Below the pieces are notes generated by a model that worked only from the letters and a program-made list of their open reading frames with translations, did no database searches and was not told the DNA's origin. The translations under genes were made by a program, and so were the position numbers. 64,000 nucleotides of DNA from Tetracentron sinense (lineage: Eukaryota; Streptophyta; Magnoliopsida; Trochodendrales; Trochodendraceae): positions 7,592,041 through 7,656,040 of the forward strand of contig CM026562.1 in the NCBI GenBank assembly GCA_015143295.1, in the 5' to 3' direction. Below, piece after piece: positions 36,317-48,863 of this stretch; position 1 is the first letter of the stretch; each line of letters opens with the position of its first letter.

Positions 36317-37824
36317 TGATACTGGCCGACTGTGATGTTGCAAGGACATTTAGGTTTCCTATGTAAAATCTGAAATTTAAATTTGGTTGATGCTTGTGAG
36401 CACTTGGTTTCTACTATTAGGCAAGGGCTGGTCATGTTTTTTTCCTGGAATATCCTATCTTTTTCATTTTTTTTATGGTGCTTAAGCGGCAATGATACTT
36501 CTCTCATTACAATGTGAAAAACTGCAAACCTTTGTGTCAAATTAACTACTTTGGATGATGATACTCGTGATGGTGGTTATTCCAAATAGTCCATTCATTC
36601 TGCAATTTAAATGCTGGTAATAACAGTGATGGGGTTGATTCTACTCTCCAGACTTGTTCAAATGGCAATTTTCTGTCATGTTTTGAGAACCTTGGAACTT
36701 GGGAGTGCCCGAGTCTTTTGATCAATTTTTTTGGGTACCTGAAAGGCTGACACATGGTTAGGCCGCAACCATGGTTAGCATATGTTCTAGTTAGTGAGTG
36801 GAAATATCAACACCCATTCAAAGGACTCAAACCTGTGTCTTCCCCAAACGGTGTTTAGATCATTTCTGCCGGTCGACATCTCTAAGTGTGCCTCGGGATG
36901 GAATAGGGAGGGATTTTCCAAGATTGAGGTATCGATTGTAGGTTTGGTTACCTGCATACTTTGAGCTGTGATCTAGAAGAGGATGCTTCTGGTAGTCGAG
37001 CGCCACAATGGCTTTAAGAAAATGTAATACTGGTGGTGGGTAGATATGGAACGAATGAGTTTACCGGCCACCATGAAAAGCCATCTTGGAGTTGAGTTGT
37101 TGGCTCCCAATGAATGCAAATCAGATAATCCTAGCACATACGAATTGCCCTCTAGAGTTCATTTTCTTTTGGTTTTGTTTTGTTTTGTTTTTATCTGTGC
37201 TTCGTGATTAAGGTTAACATTTCCAGGTAACGAGTGTTCACGGAGCGACTAGTGAATTTTGTAACCTTACTAGTCTTGTTCACCCTCATGTATTAAATAT
37301 AAAGATGGATAATGATAGTCTGATATTTTCATTGGTACAATTCATTAAAAGGACAAGAGATGAAGTATAAGAAAAGTCTAAGCCGTACCCATGAAATATA
37401 TTTCATGACCTAAGGCACCATTTCATTGGTGGATGCGGTTCTTAAATACTCACCCATGAAATGGATTTCATGGGTACGTTAACTATTTCCCATAATTCTC
37501 TCTTTTGCATTTTTCTCTCTTGCATTTAACTGATCTCTTCAAAAAAAAAAAAAAAAAAGACTAAACCACCTTCAACTATGGTGAGTGATAATTAAGGCAG
37601 AGATAAAAATGTCTTGGTTGAAACTTGAAAATGACCAAATTCACTAATCTAAGTAATCTAGTGAAGGACGTTTGGTCATTCATAGGGACTAGTCATTGAA
37701 TGGGCTTATACTTTCTCTCATATTTAATGAATTGTCTCTTATAAAAATATCAAAATATCCTTATATTTAATAGAATGATATTGAGAAATGTTTAACTTAA
37801 CGTGACATGTGCGGTCCTCATTGG
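36317..37824. other. Y14 3' flank and intergenic DNA
   Basis: The first few hundred bases should be the 3' UTR. An inverted pair CCCATGAAATATATTTCATG (about 37388) and CCCATGAAATGGATTTCATG (about 37452) flanks a short spacer, and an A-run follows at about 37540. No gene seen. Confidence 0.5.
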
Positions 37825-38462
37825 TCCATGCCCTCTTTTTAACACCCATAAGTTGTGGTTAAGATTCACTCACTCCTAGGGTTAAGCAATCTAACCTTGG
37901 TTTTTAAAAAGAAAAAAATATTTACCTTAATTTTGTTCACCTTAACCATAGTTAAAGGTAGGGCTTTAAACGGATGCGGATATTATCTGTATCCGATTCG
38001 TATCTGAATCCATTTAGTCGGATATTTATCCGAATAGATATCCGGCGGAGCAAATTCGGATAGTAATCTGTTTATAATCGGATACGGATTCGGATATTGC
38101 TATATCCGATCCAATAAATATCCGTCCGATTATAATATATATATAAATATAATATATTTTAAATTTATAAAATTAATATCACCTTTAAAATATATTTTTA
38201 AATAAAAAATTATATATTTTTACATTTTTAAATATTAATTTATATATATTTTAAAAATAATCGAATAATCTGGATACTATCCGAATCCGAATATTTTAAT
38301 CAGAGTCGGATATGGATATCATATTTCACTATCCGCCGGATATTTAATCAGATACGGATATCCAGATATATAATTGGATACGAATTCAGATATACCAATA
38401 TCCACTCCGAATCCGCTCCGTTTATAGCCCTAGTTAGGGGGGTGTTAAAAGGGACACATGAA
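37825..38462. mobile_element. MITE of the TTTAACACCC family, carrying a nested MITE
   Basis: The left part, CATGCCCTCTTTTTAACACCC, is an imperfect inverted complement of the right part, GGTGTTAAAAGGGACACATG. The internal words GGTTAAGATTCACTCA and AACCATAGTT recur in the repeats at 30205-30640 and 46610-46800. It is interrupted by the element at 37959-38432. Confidence 0.6.
37959..38432. mobile_element. hAT-type MITE built of CGGATATCCG words
   Basis: The ends TAGGGCTTTAAACGGATGCG and CCGCTCCGTTTATAGCCCTA are inverted. Flanks GTTAAAGG (37951-37958) and GTTAGGGG (38433-38440) agree at 6 of 8 positions, consistent with an aged 8-bp hAT duplication. The interior is made of CGGATA / TATCCG words with an AT-rich core. 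Non-coding. Confidence 0.75.
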
Positions 38463-38992
38463 CACGACATTTAATTACATAGTCAATGCGTTATGGGCTA
38501 GCCCAATGATATCTAATACGCATGAGTAAAAGAGACTAATAACATTCATATGTATATGTATATATGGGAATGCTATCCTTCATTCAATTCAATGTGTGAA
38601 TTTGTTAACCTTCATCAGACTTTTTAACCCTATGTATTGAATACCATTATATTTAATACAAGAGTAATTTAGTATTTTCACATGATTGGTTCCCTTGGAA
38701 AAGACTAAAATACCCTTTAACATTAGTGACCAGTAATTAATGCGAGGGTAAAAATGTCTTTGTGAAGGTTAGCAAGTTCAAACAATGTCAAGCAAAAGTC
38801 AAGAATCCAGTGGCTCTCTTGGTGACTGCAACTCTAAATTTTTCCAGAGTAGTCTGGTCTCTATGGGCAGGTGCTGATCTCAATCATGTGGAGTAGATTT
38901 GTTCCAAGTTTCTATGGGCAGGTGCTGATCTCCACAAGAAGATTCTTCCTATTGGTTGGGCCAAAGTTTGCCGACCTAAAGAAGAATGGGGG

Positions 38993-40184
38993 TGATCGCT
39001 TAATTATATACCTTGCAATTGGTATTAATCTCGTAGGATAGTGGAACAAGGGTCGAACCACGGAGAATTGCTCTAATTTAACTATTATTTCCTCTAGATT
39101 AAATTGAACTAAAGATTAAAGAGTTGGTTGTTGATCGTTCTCACTTAAGACTAAATTTTCCTAATTTATCTAACTAGAAAGCAATTATAAGAGATTTGTG
39201 AAAATATGGGAAAAGTCTAAGGCAGAGGAATCCACCTCTAGCCTAATATTGTATCATGTGTAATTATTCAAGTCCTTATCTCATAAACAATAAGGTTGAG
39301 CGTGACTACAAGTCTCCACTCAACAGATCTAAAAGATCTCAAATAATTAGATCTAAGGTATGTTTATCTGCGATTAGTACACGTGATCCACATTAATCTA
39401 AGGTTGTAGCATCACTTTTCTTTTCTAAGCATAGAGCATCCTAAAACCTAATCACTTAAGAATGAAACACTATTGCATAACATCTATGATTAAAATCATA
39501 AAAACTTACCCTAGATTGAATTTAAACTCAAATTAGTTAAACCTAAAGCAAGGGACAACATCATTGAGAATAACATTTTTCATTAAAATCGGTTGTCAAA
39601 GCAATCCTCTTCATTATGCAACTGATTGTTTACAAGAAAAGAACTAAAAAATAAAGACAAAAATACAATACTCGGCTAGGGTTTCATCGAAACCCTAGAA
39701 GTTGTAGTTAGTTCATCCCAAGGGTGATGAACTCCATGATTGTTGGAGAGTAAGCTTTCACCATTGTCATTTTCCTTTTATTTCCTCTTTCAACAATTTT
39801 GTCCCTTTTTCCAGATCCCCAAAAAGTGTTTTAGGGTTTCTTTTCGTTTTTTCTTTTATACTCACGGTACCCAAGGCAGAGTTGATCTACGATCGATCGT
39901 AAATATTATACGATCAATCGTAGGCTACGATCGTTCGTAGGTATCCTACGACCGATCGTAGATCACAGTTTTTGCTGATCTTCCTCTTTTTCCTTTATCT
40001 TTCTCATGGATGATGACTCCTTATGTTTTCAAAGTCCATTCACTTCTGTGTTAGCTTTTTTTCTTCATTTGATCCTGAAATAGACAAAGAAACCAAAGTG
40101 CCGTAAAAATAGTTTTATAATGAGCTCAAAGGAATTAACATGTATAAATTGAGGTGCTTAACTATGTAGAATTATGCACCTGTC
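38993..40184. mobile_element. Solo-LTR-like insertion in the LINE
   Basis: A 1.19 kb block starting TGATCGCTTAATTA and ending GCACCTGTCA splits LINE codons between KEEWG and GLGIRR. Runs of G at both junctions make the duplication ambiguous. It contains four TACGATCGATCGTA-type palindromes (39888-39962). The right end, read on the minus strand, resembles 59083-59341. Likely an LTR, minus orientation. Confidence 0.55.
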
Positions 40185-41266
40185 AGGGGTTTGGGGATTA
40201 GAAGATTATCGGATTGGAACAAAGCTGGAAATTTACGCCAATTGTGGGCTATGGTCTCCAATTCTGAAATCTGTGGGTTAAATGGTGCTTCAAAAGGCTT
40301 ATCCGTGGTCTGTCATTTTTGGAATCTGAAAACTCCTTCTGATTGTTCTTGGGTATGGAAGAAAATCTTATTGATGAGAGACACAACCAAAGACCTTATA
40401 ATTCACTCTATAAGCAGACAGTACCAATACGTCTTTGTGGTTTGATCCATGGCATCCTCTAGGAATTTTACAAGATATAATCAGTAGCAGCCTCCAATCT
40501 GATTCAAGACTCTCTCGTGATGCCAAAGTCTCTGACATAATCTCCAACCAGTGCTGGAATCCTCCTCTTGAAATTTCGATCGATCTACTCCTAACTTGGA
40601 AGGAATTGGAGAATGTTGAAATTTCATCAGGTTTAGACTCAGATGAAGTGTTTTTTGGAAACCCTCTAGCACCAGTTTCTACTCTCTCAAATCATCTTGG
40701 GACGCAATTCGTTCTCGCAACTGTGGGGTCCCCTGGCATTCTTTAGTGTGGTTTAGCCACCACATCCCGAGACACTCGTTCATCACTTGGATTGCATTGT
40801 CTAACGGTCTCCAAACTCAAGACAGACTGCTCAAACTCAAGATCATACAACTGTCCAAATGCATTTTTTGTCAATACACTCAACACCTGGTTTTTGAATG
40901 ACACTTCTCTCAAACAATTTGGAAGAGCATCCTCACTCTTTGCTGCTTTTCGGTAACAGATCCTTCCTTCATTGGGAATTAGAATTATCTTGGACTGCTT
41001 CTGAATTTTGTGGTAAGAGCCTCATCTCCAGCATCAAAGAGGTCTCTCTCTGTGCCACCATCTACCATATCTGGCAAGAGAGGAATAATAGTATTTTCAA
41101 CAATCTCTTCAAGCCTCAAGACGTCATCATCATTGATATCATTAGAGATATACGGCTCAGATTCATTGGTGGGGACCACTTGGGTATCCCTCTTGTTGCC
41201 TTTGCTAAAGGATCTTCCAAATCAAATATTCTGAAACTTGAAATCACAGCCCTTGTGAAGGGTATC

Positions 41267-42425
41267 TGAAAGGGAAAAATCTCGTACATGCCACACGTCT
41301 GTAGCTGCTTTGCTGGTAGAGGAATGATAGCAAAACTCCACCTGTGAATGAGTCTGAGGGAGCGGGTGTGCACCCTGAAATAAGCTCCGATGATAAAGTC
41401 AGTATAAGGCACAAGCACATGAACATATGAACATAATAGTATAGAGATACTTATCGTGAGGTCACTAGGTATATGCGCTTGAGGACGAGCTCTGGTGTTA
41501 TGCTCTGGAGATTGTAACTCAGGAGACACAAAGAATATGGCTCAGACAACGTAGCTCAGACAACATAGCTCGGATAAGGCACAGACAACGTAGCTCAGAC
41601 AACATAACTCGGATAAGGCACATACAACGTAGCTCTGACAACGTAGCTTGGGCAACGTAGCTCGGGCAACGTAGCTCTGACAACGTAGCTCAGGCAACGT
41701 TGTTCTGACAACGTAGCTCGGATAAGGCACAGACAACGTAGCTCAGACAACATAGCTCTGACAACGTAGCTCCGATAAGGCACAGACAACGTAGCTCGGA
41801 CAAGGCACAAACAGCGTATACGTTGTGCATCAGACAACGGGTACCTTGTGCAACTCACAACGGACAACGAGCTTAGTACTATTCATAACAGACAACGCGA
41901 CAACGGATTCGGCACTATTCACATCAGACAACGCGACAACGGATTCGGCACTATTCATAGCAGATAACGCGACAACGGATTTGGCACTATTCACAGCGTC
42001 AGGCACAAGTTCAAGTATGATTGCATTCAACAGATGATCAATTACAAGGTCATGCAAGTGGCAGTGTGACCGTTCAGGGAGAGCATCTGGCGGACATGGC
42101 CTATTTGAGGGAATATAACCCTTCGGGGTAGGGGTGTGAATGACTTAAGCTTCCCAGATCTCCATTTTCCTCTTCTTCTTCTACCCTTTCTCTTGCCTTC
42201 CGCCCCATCCTTTTATTCTTTCTGGTGATTCTTGTTTATTTATAGGCATTTAGAGTCCTCATGACTTGTGTAGTCATGATGAGGTCACCTGTCAAACAAC
42301 ACTCAAGAGAGCCAGCACATAGCCCAAGTGGGCTTATGTCGGCTAAATTGTTAGAATTTGTTAGCATGAGAAATTCCTATTTTACCCCTTCTTTTTACTC
42401 CTTTATACGAATTTTATCCCTTACA
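41267..42425 (-). repeat. 3' LTR of the non-autonomous element
   Basis: 1159 bp. Holds a short-period array at about 41536-41815 made of ACAACGTAGCTCGGA / ACAACGTAGCTCTG words with occasional ATAAGGCAC, and three CAGACAACGCGACAACGG units at about 41885-41980. The array length differs from the other LTR. Confidence 0.9.
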
Positions 42426-43534
42426 CTTAGCCCCTTCTCGGTGCCTTGGACTCTGTTCGAGGTGCCGAGAATACTTCATGGGTAAAATTCTCAAAAATGA
42501 TATCCTACATGTTGCACAAACAAACAGGTAACTTGCTTAGAGCGTGAAAAGGAACATGGATCTACCTGGTCCGCAGACACTGATTGTGTTCCGCTCTCCG
42601 CTCTCTTCCGTTGTAGATGCTTCGTTCTCACTGATACGTTGTGCTTTCGCATGAAGACTGATGTTGTGGAAGCAGAGCTCACCGAGGAGTTAGAGCGAAT
42701 CATTGACAACGAGGCTGAGCTTGCGAACAACAAAGAGGAACTTTCATCAACGAGGACGAGCTTGTGCCAGCGAAGACGAGCTTGTATCAGCCCCTAGTCA
42801 GGTCAGAGCAATTGCTTCTCGTGCATAGTGCCTCAGAGCATGTTCAGAGAGCACGGGAATGTACATGTATCACAATACCAAGAAAAATGAAGTCATTATG
42901 TACTTCGAGCACGGGAAGGGGCATGAACACGTGAAGCTGCATGAACACAAGGATTCACTTGATAAACACACGGATGAGTTTGCAGTAAAAACCATCATAA
43001 ATATAGACAAATGCTATCTCACGCGAATGACTCGTAACGGGACATCATGACACCATGCTCAGATGGCATTGCATAAAAATAAGTCAATTGGTCGCTTAAC
43101 GGGCAATGCATCTGACTGAGTCACAGAGGTCCCGTAGTGAGCATTATGCTTAGATATGTGTTAAACCGTGTGGTAAGACACCTTGCTCGGATGACATGTC
43201 ATTAAGAAGCTACAAGTGTCCCATCACTGTTTTCAGACATATCAGATAAGACATCATTTGACATTGCATTCACGATGTTTTTTACTTGATATGGCATTGG
43301 TCGTTTCTCTTGATCTTTCACTTGATAAATCACTTCGAAATTCACTTGATATTGAAAATTCACTAGAGCATGCACTGGACAGTTCAATTGATAAATCACT
43401 TGAGGATGAGAATGCACTCGATAATTACCTCTTGATTGTTGCCATGCAGTGAAAGCCCCATTCAGACGTAGAAGGCGCTCGTCATTTGCGATTGTTTAAG
43501 CTCTGTTGCCTCTTTCCCACAGACAGCGCCATTT

Positions 43535-44716
43535 TGAAAGGGAAAAATCTCGTACATGCCACACGTCTATAGCTGCTTTGCTGGTAGAGGAATGATAGCA
43601 AAACTCCACCTGTGAATGAGTCTGAGGGGGCGGGTGTGTACCCTGAAATAAGCTCCGATTATAAAGTCAGTATAAGGCACAAGCACATGAACATATGAAC
43701 ATAATAGTATAGAGATACTTATCGTGAGGTCACTAGGTATATGCGCTTGAGGACGAGCTCTGGTGTTATGCTCTGGAGATTGTAACTCAGGAGGCACAAA
43801 GAATATGGCTCAGACAACGTAGCTCAGACAACATAGCTCAGACAACATAGCTCGGATAAGGCACATACAACGTAGCTCGGATAAGGCAAAGACAACGTAG
43901 CTCAGACAACATAACTCGGATAAGGCACATACAACGTAGCTCTGACAACGTAGCTCGGGCAACGTAGCTCGGGCAACGTAGCTCTGACAACGTAGCTCGG
44001 GCAACGTAGCTCGGATAAGGCACAGACAATGTAGCTCAGACAACATAACTCTAACAACGTAGCTCTAACAACGTAGCTCGGATAAGGCACAGACAACGTA
44101 GCTCGGACAAGGCACAAACAGCGTATACGTTGTGCATCAGACAACGGGTACCTTGTGCAACTCACAACGGACAACGAGCTCAGCACTATTCATAACAGAC
44201 AACGCGACAATGGATTCGACACTATTCACATCAGACAACGCGACAACGGATTCGGCACTATTCACAGCAGATAACGCGACAACGGAGCGTCAGGCACAAG
44301 TTCAAGTATGATTGCACTCAACAGATGATCAATTACAAGGTCATGCAAGTGGCAGTGTGACCATTCAGGGAGAGCATCTGGCGGACATGGCCTATTTGAG
44401 GGAATATAGCCCTTCGGGGTAGGGGTGTGAATGACTTAAGCTTCCCAGATCTTCATCTTTCTCTTTTTCTTCTGCCCTTTCTCTTGCCTTCCGCCCCATC
44501 CTTTTATTCTTTCTGGTGATTCTTGCTTATTTATAGGCATTTAGAGTCCTCATGACTTGTGTAGTCATGATGAGGTGACCTGTCAGACAATACTCAAGAG
44601 AGCCAGCACATAGCCCAAGTAGGCTTATGTCGGCTAAATTGTTAGAATTTGTTAGCATGAGAAATTCCTATTTTATCCCTTCTTTTTACTCCTTTATACG
44701 AATTTTATCCCTTACA
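43535..44716 (-). repeat. 5' LTR of the non-autonomous element
   Basis: 1182 bp. Nearly identical to 41267-42425 outside the tandem arrays. Differences are scattered point changes plus array-unit gain or loss. The transcript would run right to left from this LTR. Confidence 0.9.
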
Positions 44717-45539
44717 GTATCACTGTTGCCAGAGATCAAGGTATCCAACATTTAATCATCGCCACAAATTCCTTAGGGGCTTATAAGTGCATCTCCAAAG
44801 ATAACCCTCCTTGGTATCTTAAAAATCTGCTCACTTCAACAAGAGAATCTTTAGCTGCTTTTCAAGCCTTTGATATCCAACACATCTAGCGTGAGTGTAA
44901 TGGGGCTGCAGATTTTTTTAGCAAAGTTTAACAATGCTAATACCTCTATAGTCTTCCCTGTGTGGGACTTCCCTCCTGATCTTGTTAATATTGTAGAGAG
45001 TGGACTGACAAGGTTGTAAATATCAATGTTTGTAATCTTTTTAGACTTTTATTACATCTGGTAGGAGTTCACTTAACCCGAGTTTACCCTCCAAAAAAAA
45101 CAAAACCAAAACAAGCTCACACACTAATTGGACATTAGCATACCCATATATATATATCTGAGGCTTGATAAAGTTCACGTATGAGTGTGATTGTTATCAA
45201 GTTCACGCCAGACAAAGTTGAAGGTTATTTAGTTATTAATAAGGGTATGAGGGACAATTTTGAAAAAATCAAAAAGTGATTTTATAAAAACACCTTACAT
45301 GAGAGACATATTTACAAAAATGTCATTGAGTTTACACAACTAGAAAGGATAGTAGAGCTCACGCATTGTGTGAACTCTAACGTTCCCATATTTTTTTGGT
45401 ATAGATAAGGGAACTCTAAACACACACACGTTCATACCTAAGGTAAAAAATCTCTAATATTCCCATATATATTTTCAATGGGATTAAACCCATTTTTAGA
45501 AGTGTAGCATTGGAAGTTGGGCACTGAAAAAAGGTAGGG

Positions 45540-45735
45540 TTGCACTCAAGCCAAACTAGCTCATCGACTTGACTCAGCTCAGCTCATTCCAGCCAAGCTC
45601 AAGTTGACATTTCAGGCTCGAATGAATCAGGCCAAGCTTTTTATTGAGCTTGAATGTTTAAACAAGCCAAACTCAAGCTAGACCTTGTTTGATTCGGCTC
45701 GGCTCGGCTCGGCTTGAAGCTCATGTTGGCATTGA
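45540..45735. repeat. GCTCGAGC-type simple palindromic repeat
   Basis: Repeated CAAGCTCAAG, GACTCAGCTCAGCTC and CGGCTCGGCTCGG words. Resembles half of a fold-back repeat; a partner half was not found. Confidence 0.5.
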
Positions 45736-46535
45736 GACTTTTGTTGTGAAGGGTTATGTTTGTTAATGACCTTTTAAATTAAAAGTAACTGTTGAAATTA
45801 TGAAAAAAGCATCTACTTCTTCTGCTTATATAGTTGATTCTATAAATATGTGGCATGATAGATTAGCTCTTGTAAATGTTAATTCATTAAGAAAATTGAT
45901 GCTTTTAGGATCAATTCCTAAAACCTCTTTAAATAAAGAATAGAAATGTGAAATTTGCGTGGAATCAAAATTTACAAATAAATCATTCAAATCTATAGAA
46001 AGAAATACTGAACTTTTAGGTTGAATCCACAATGACCTATGTAATCTGAAATCTCCAATCACAAGAGAAGGTAAAAAAATATTTCATAACATTTATAGAT
46101 GACTATAGTAGGTTTTGCATTGTTTATCTTCTTAAAAGTAAAGATGAAACTCTAGAAAAGTTTAAATCTAGAAAAATTGAAGTAGAATATCAGACTGGTA
46201 AATTTCTAAAATTTTTAAAGTTTGATAGAGGTGGTGAATACGATTCACACCTTGATAATTGCATAAAACTTACAATTTTTCCCTTTTTACATGTATTATT
46301 TAACATTAATAAGATTGCATGGGCCTACTTGAGTTAATTTCTATTGTAGGTGTCTGAAGTCCAAGTTGTAAGAAAAAACCCAAAAGAAAGAAAGCTAGTG
46401 GTTGATTAAAAAAGCAATTCTAAATGATTAGGATTTATTTAATTGAGGAGGATATAATTGGAAAAAAACAAAAAAAGAATAGAGTTAGTTACAAAAAGGA
46501 AGAGAATCTTTTCTCTCTTCCTTTTTTTGTAGACT

Positions 46536-46873
46536 CGTAATCTTCTCCAGTTGTAATCGGTTTTTGCCAAAACCGGTTACACTCCTGAGGTGGCTACTTG
46601 TCCCTTTTTACAACCTTTAACTATGGTTAAGATTCACTCATCCCTAGGGTTCACCCACCTATCTTTGGTTTCTAGAAAAAAAAAAAAAACCCAAGGAGGT
46701 AATGAATTTTAACCACAGTTAATAAATTATTTTTTCTAAAAACCAATGATAGGTGAGTGAACCCTAGGGGTGAGTGAATTTTAACCCCAGTTAAAATGTG
46801 TCAAAGGGATATGTGGCCCCCTTAGGGGTGTAACCGGTTTTGGCAAAACCAGTTATAATTGGAGAAGATTACG
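46536..46873. mobile_element. Inverted-repeat element with a MITE-like centre
   Basis: CGTAATCTTCTCCAGTTGTA on the left answers TATAATTGGAGAAGATTACG on the right. The arms continue through GCCAAAACCGGTTACAC / GTGTAACCGGTTTTGGC, about 60 bp each. The centre (about 46595-46815) has GGTTAAGATTCACTCA and CTAGGGTTCACCCACC words shared with 37825-38462 and appears to be a separate MITE. Non-coding. Confidence 0.7.
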
Positions 46874-47783
46874 TCCCCTTTTTGTAACATCTTCTCTCCC
46901 ATTTAATCTCTCCCCTTTTCTTACTTACGTTTTTTCTTCTCTCTCTCCTCAAACACTTTTTCTCTCTTCAATCACACATTCTCTCTTTCTCTCATTCTTC
47001 TAGTTATTCTTTTAGGGTTATTTTTTAGCTTTGTTCAAGATTGTTCTATTATGATAATGTTTGTCTAAAACCCTAAGGCTAAGGGTGAAACCTAATGATT
47101 GTGATTTTTTTTCTTTTTGATTCAAACAAATTTAGATTAATGTTTAGTTTTGATTAATTAATTAGTTGAATTATGTTGGATAATTAATGCATATCTATAT
47201 ATTTTCTATAATTCAATGTTGACAATTGTTACATTTAATGTTTAGAGAATCTCTATGATTTGTTAATAGGGTTATATTGTTTCTTCTATCCATTATTTAA
47301 TCACATTATAATATTTAAAGGTTTAATTTTTATATTCTTCAGTTAGACAAAACCTTTATTCAATTATAACTGAGAGAAGTTTGATCAAAGATAAATATGT
47401 GAATTGTTAGGTGGATCCTCGATGCCTTAAAACCTTTTATTTGTGTTTATCTTTTTATTCACGTTTGCTCCACACGAAAGTGTAAAAATCTTCTATTATT
47501 TTCATAGTTTAGGATTACTTTTCCTCTCAGTATGGAGTCAAGAGATTGCAATTGAACACAAGGACTTGGTTTAGATTTCGGCAGCTAAACACAAGAATAT
47601 AAGGACTTGGCTAAAATCTTCTATTATTTTCATAGTTTATGTCGACAGGTTTAGATTTCGAGACTACAGCTGAACCTTGGGAGGCCCTTCCTTCCCTTGC
47701 TTTCTTTTCCCCTGCGATCCTCTCTGTATTCCACCTCTAAATCTCAAAATAAAAGCAACAAAACCTGACCTTCGGCACCTTTT

Positions 47784-48036
47784 TATTAGGGGTATGGAGC
47801 CAATGTCGCAGTTTAGGTATAGCTTGCCGAGTATAACTTTGTCCACACCGTTTCTGCAGTGGTTGTCTTTACTCAGCTGTCACAGCAGTTTCGGAATCCA
47901 CACCCCCGAAGGGTGCGGCACGCCATCCGACTTACCGCAACAGATGACAACCTTCTTGTATCGATGACATCGTCCCTCACCTTATCTTAGTGCTTTCTCC
48001 CCTCAGAATGGATACTGTACAAGAGTTGGCTGGCTT
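47784..48036 (+). repeat. Direct duplication A, copy 1 (copy 2 at 49498-49739)
   Basis: Both copies begin TATTAGGGGTATGGAGCCAA and end GAGTTGGCTGGCTT. Copy 2 lacks about 11 bases around the CCCCGAAGGGTGCGGC stretch and has scattered substitutions. Both encode a MEPMSQFRYSLPSI-like (or MEPTSQ-) reading, but the product is not one I recognise. Confidence 0.85.
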
Positions 48037-48104
48037 AAACCTCTGGAGCTTTGCTGCCATGTTTTGTGGACGCCAGCCAACTCTTGTACAGTATCCATTC
48101 TGAG
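48002..48104. repeat. 33-bp perfect inverted repeat around a 37-bp loop
   Basis: The arm at 48002-48034 (starting CTCAGAATGGATACTGTACA) is exactly complementary to 48072-48104. The loop reads AAACCTCTGGAGC...TTTTGTGG. Next to the other copy of this block (49740-49770) the same loop sequence is present reversed and complemented, so one locus carries a fold-back rearrangement. Confidence 0.9.
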
Positions 48105-48131
48105 AAGAAGGCACTGATTGGATATATCTGA

Positions 48132-48581
<450 letters not shown>

Positions 48582-48863
48582 TGGCACGCGAGAGAAGTTA
48601 TCATTCCTCTCATCGGTGAAGAACGTCGACCCCGGAGAGAGAAGAGCGGAACTACTTTTTCCAGGCCACCTACATCTAATCCATCTGGCGAAGAGGGTAC
48701 GGAACCAATACGAGCAAGCAATCAATGCCTCCCTGGAACCTGACCTAACTGTCAATCCGGAACCGGGGGCCCTTACTAGTAAAGGAGCACTCCCTTTCGA
48801 TTATCCATGGAGTATTCCCCAGCCATTCAAGGCTCTAAAAAGAAGGTGCGAAGCTGAGGGCCG

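Larger units (their letters stand above)
41267..44716 (-). mobile_element. Complete non-autonomous LTR retrotransposon (LARD-like)
   Basis: Two direct LTRs, 41267-42425 and 43535-44716, enclose only 1.1 kb. Target duplication GTATC is exact (41262-41266, 44717-44721). On the minus strand the LTR starts TGTAAGGGATAAAA and ends TTTTTCCCTTTCA. A primer site TGGCGCTGTCTGTGGGAA lies 3 bases inside the 5' LTR (about 43514-43531), a form known from gypsy-type plant elements. A purine-rich GAGAAGGGG precedes the 3' LTR. The interior has no recognisable gag or pol. It must be mobilised in trans by an autonomous relative; that is an inference. Confidence 0.92.
38815..45110 (+). pseudogene. Long degraded LINE, interrupted twice
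   Basis: LINE coding sequence occurs in three pieces: 38815-38992 (ADLHKKILPIGWAKVCRPKE), 40185-41266 (GLGIRRLSDWNKAGNLRQLW, WFDPWHPLGILQD, ATIYHIWQERNNSIFNN) and 44722-45110 (VARDQGIQHLIIATNSLGAY, then RECNGAADFFS, the RNase H end). The two gaps are insertions at 38993-40184 and 41267-44716. An A-rich tail is at about 45093-45115. Frameshifts and stops throughout. 5'-truncated relative to a full LINE. Confidence 0.85.

Noticed and set aside
41536..42000. Regular short repeats that could be mistaken for a CRISPR-like array
   Set aside because: The units are contiguous and degenerate with no unique spacers, sit symmetrically in both LTRs of one element, and the genome is a plant nucleus.
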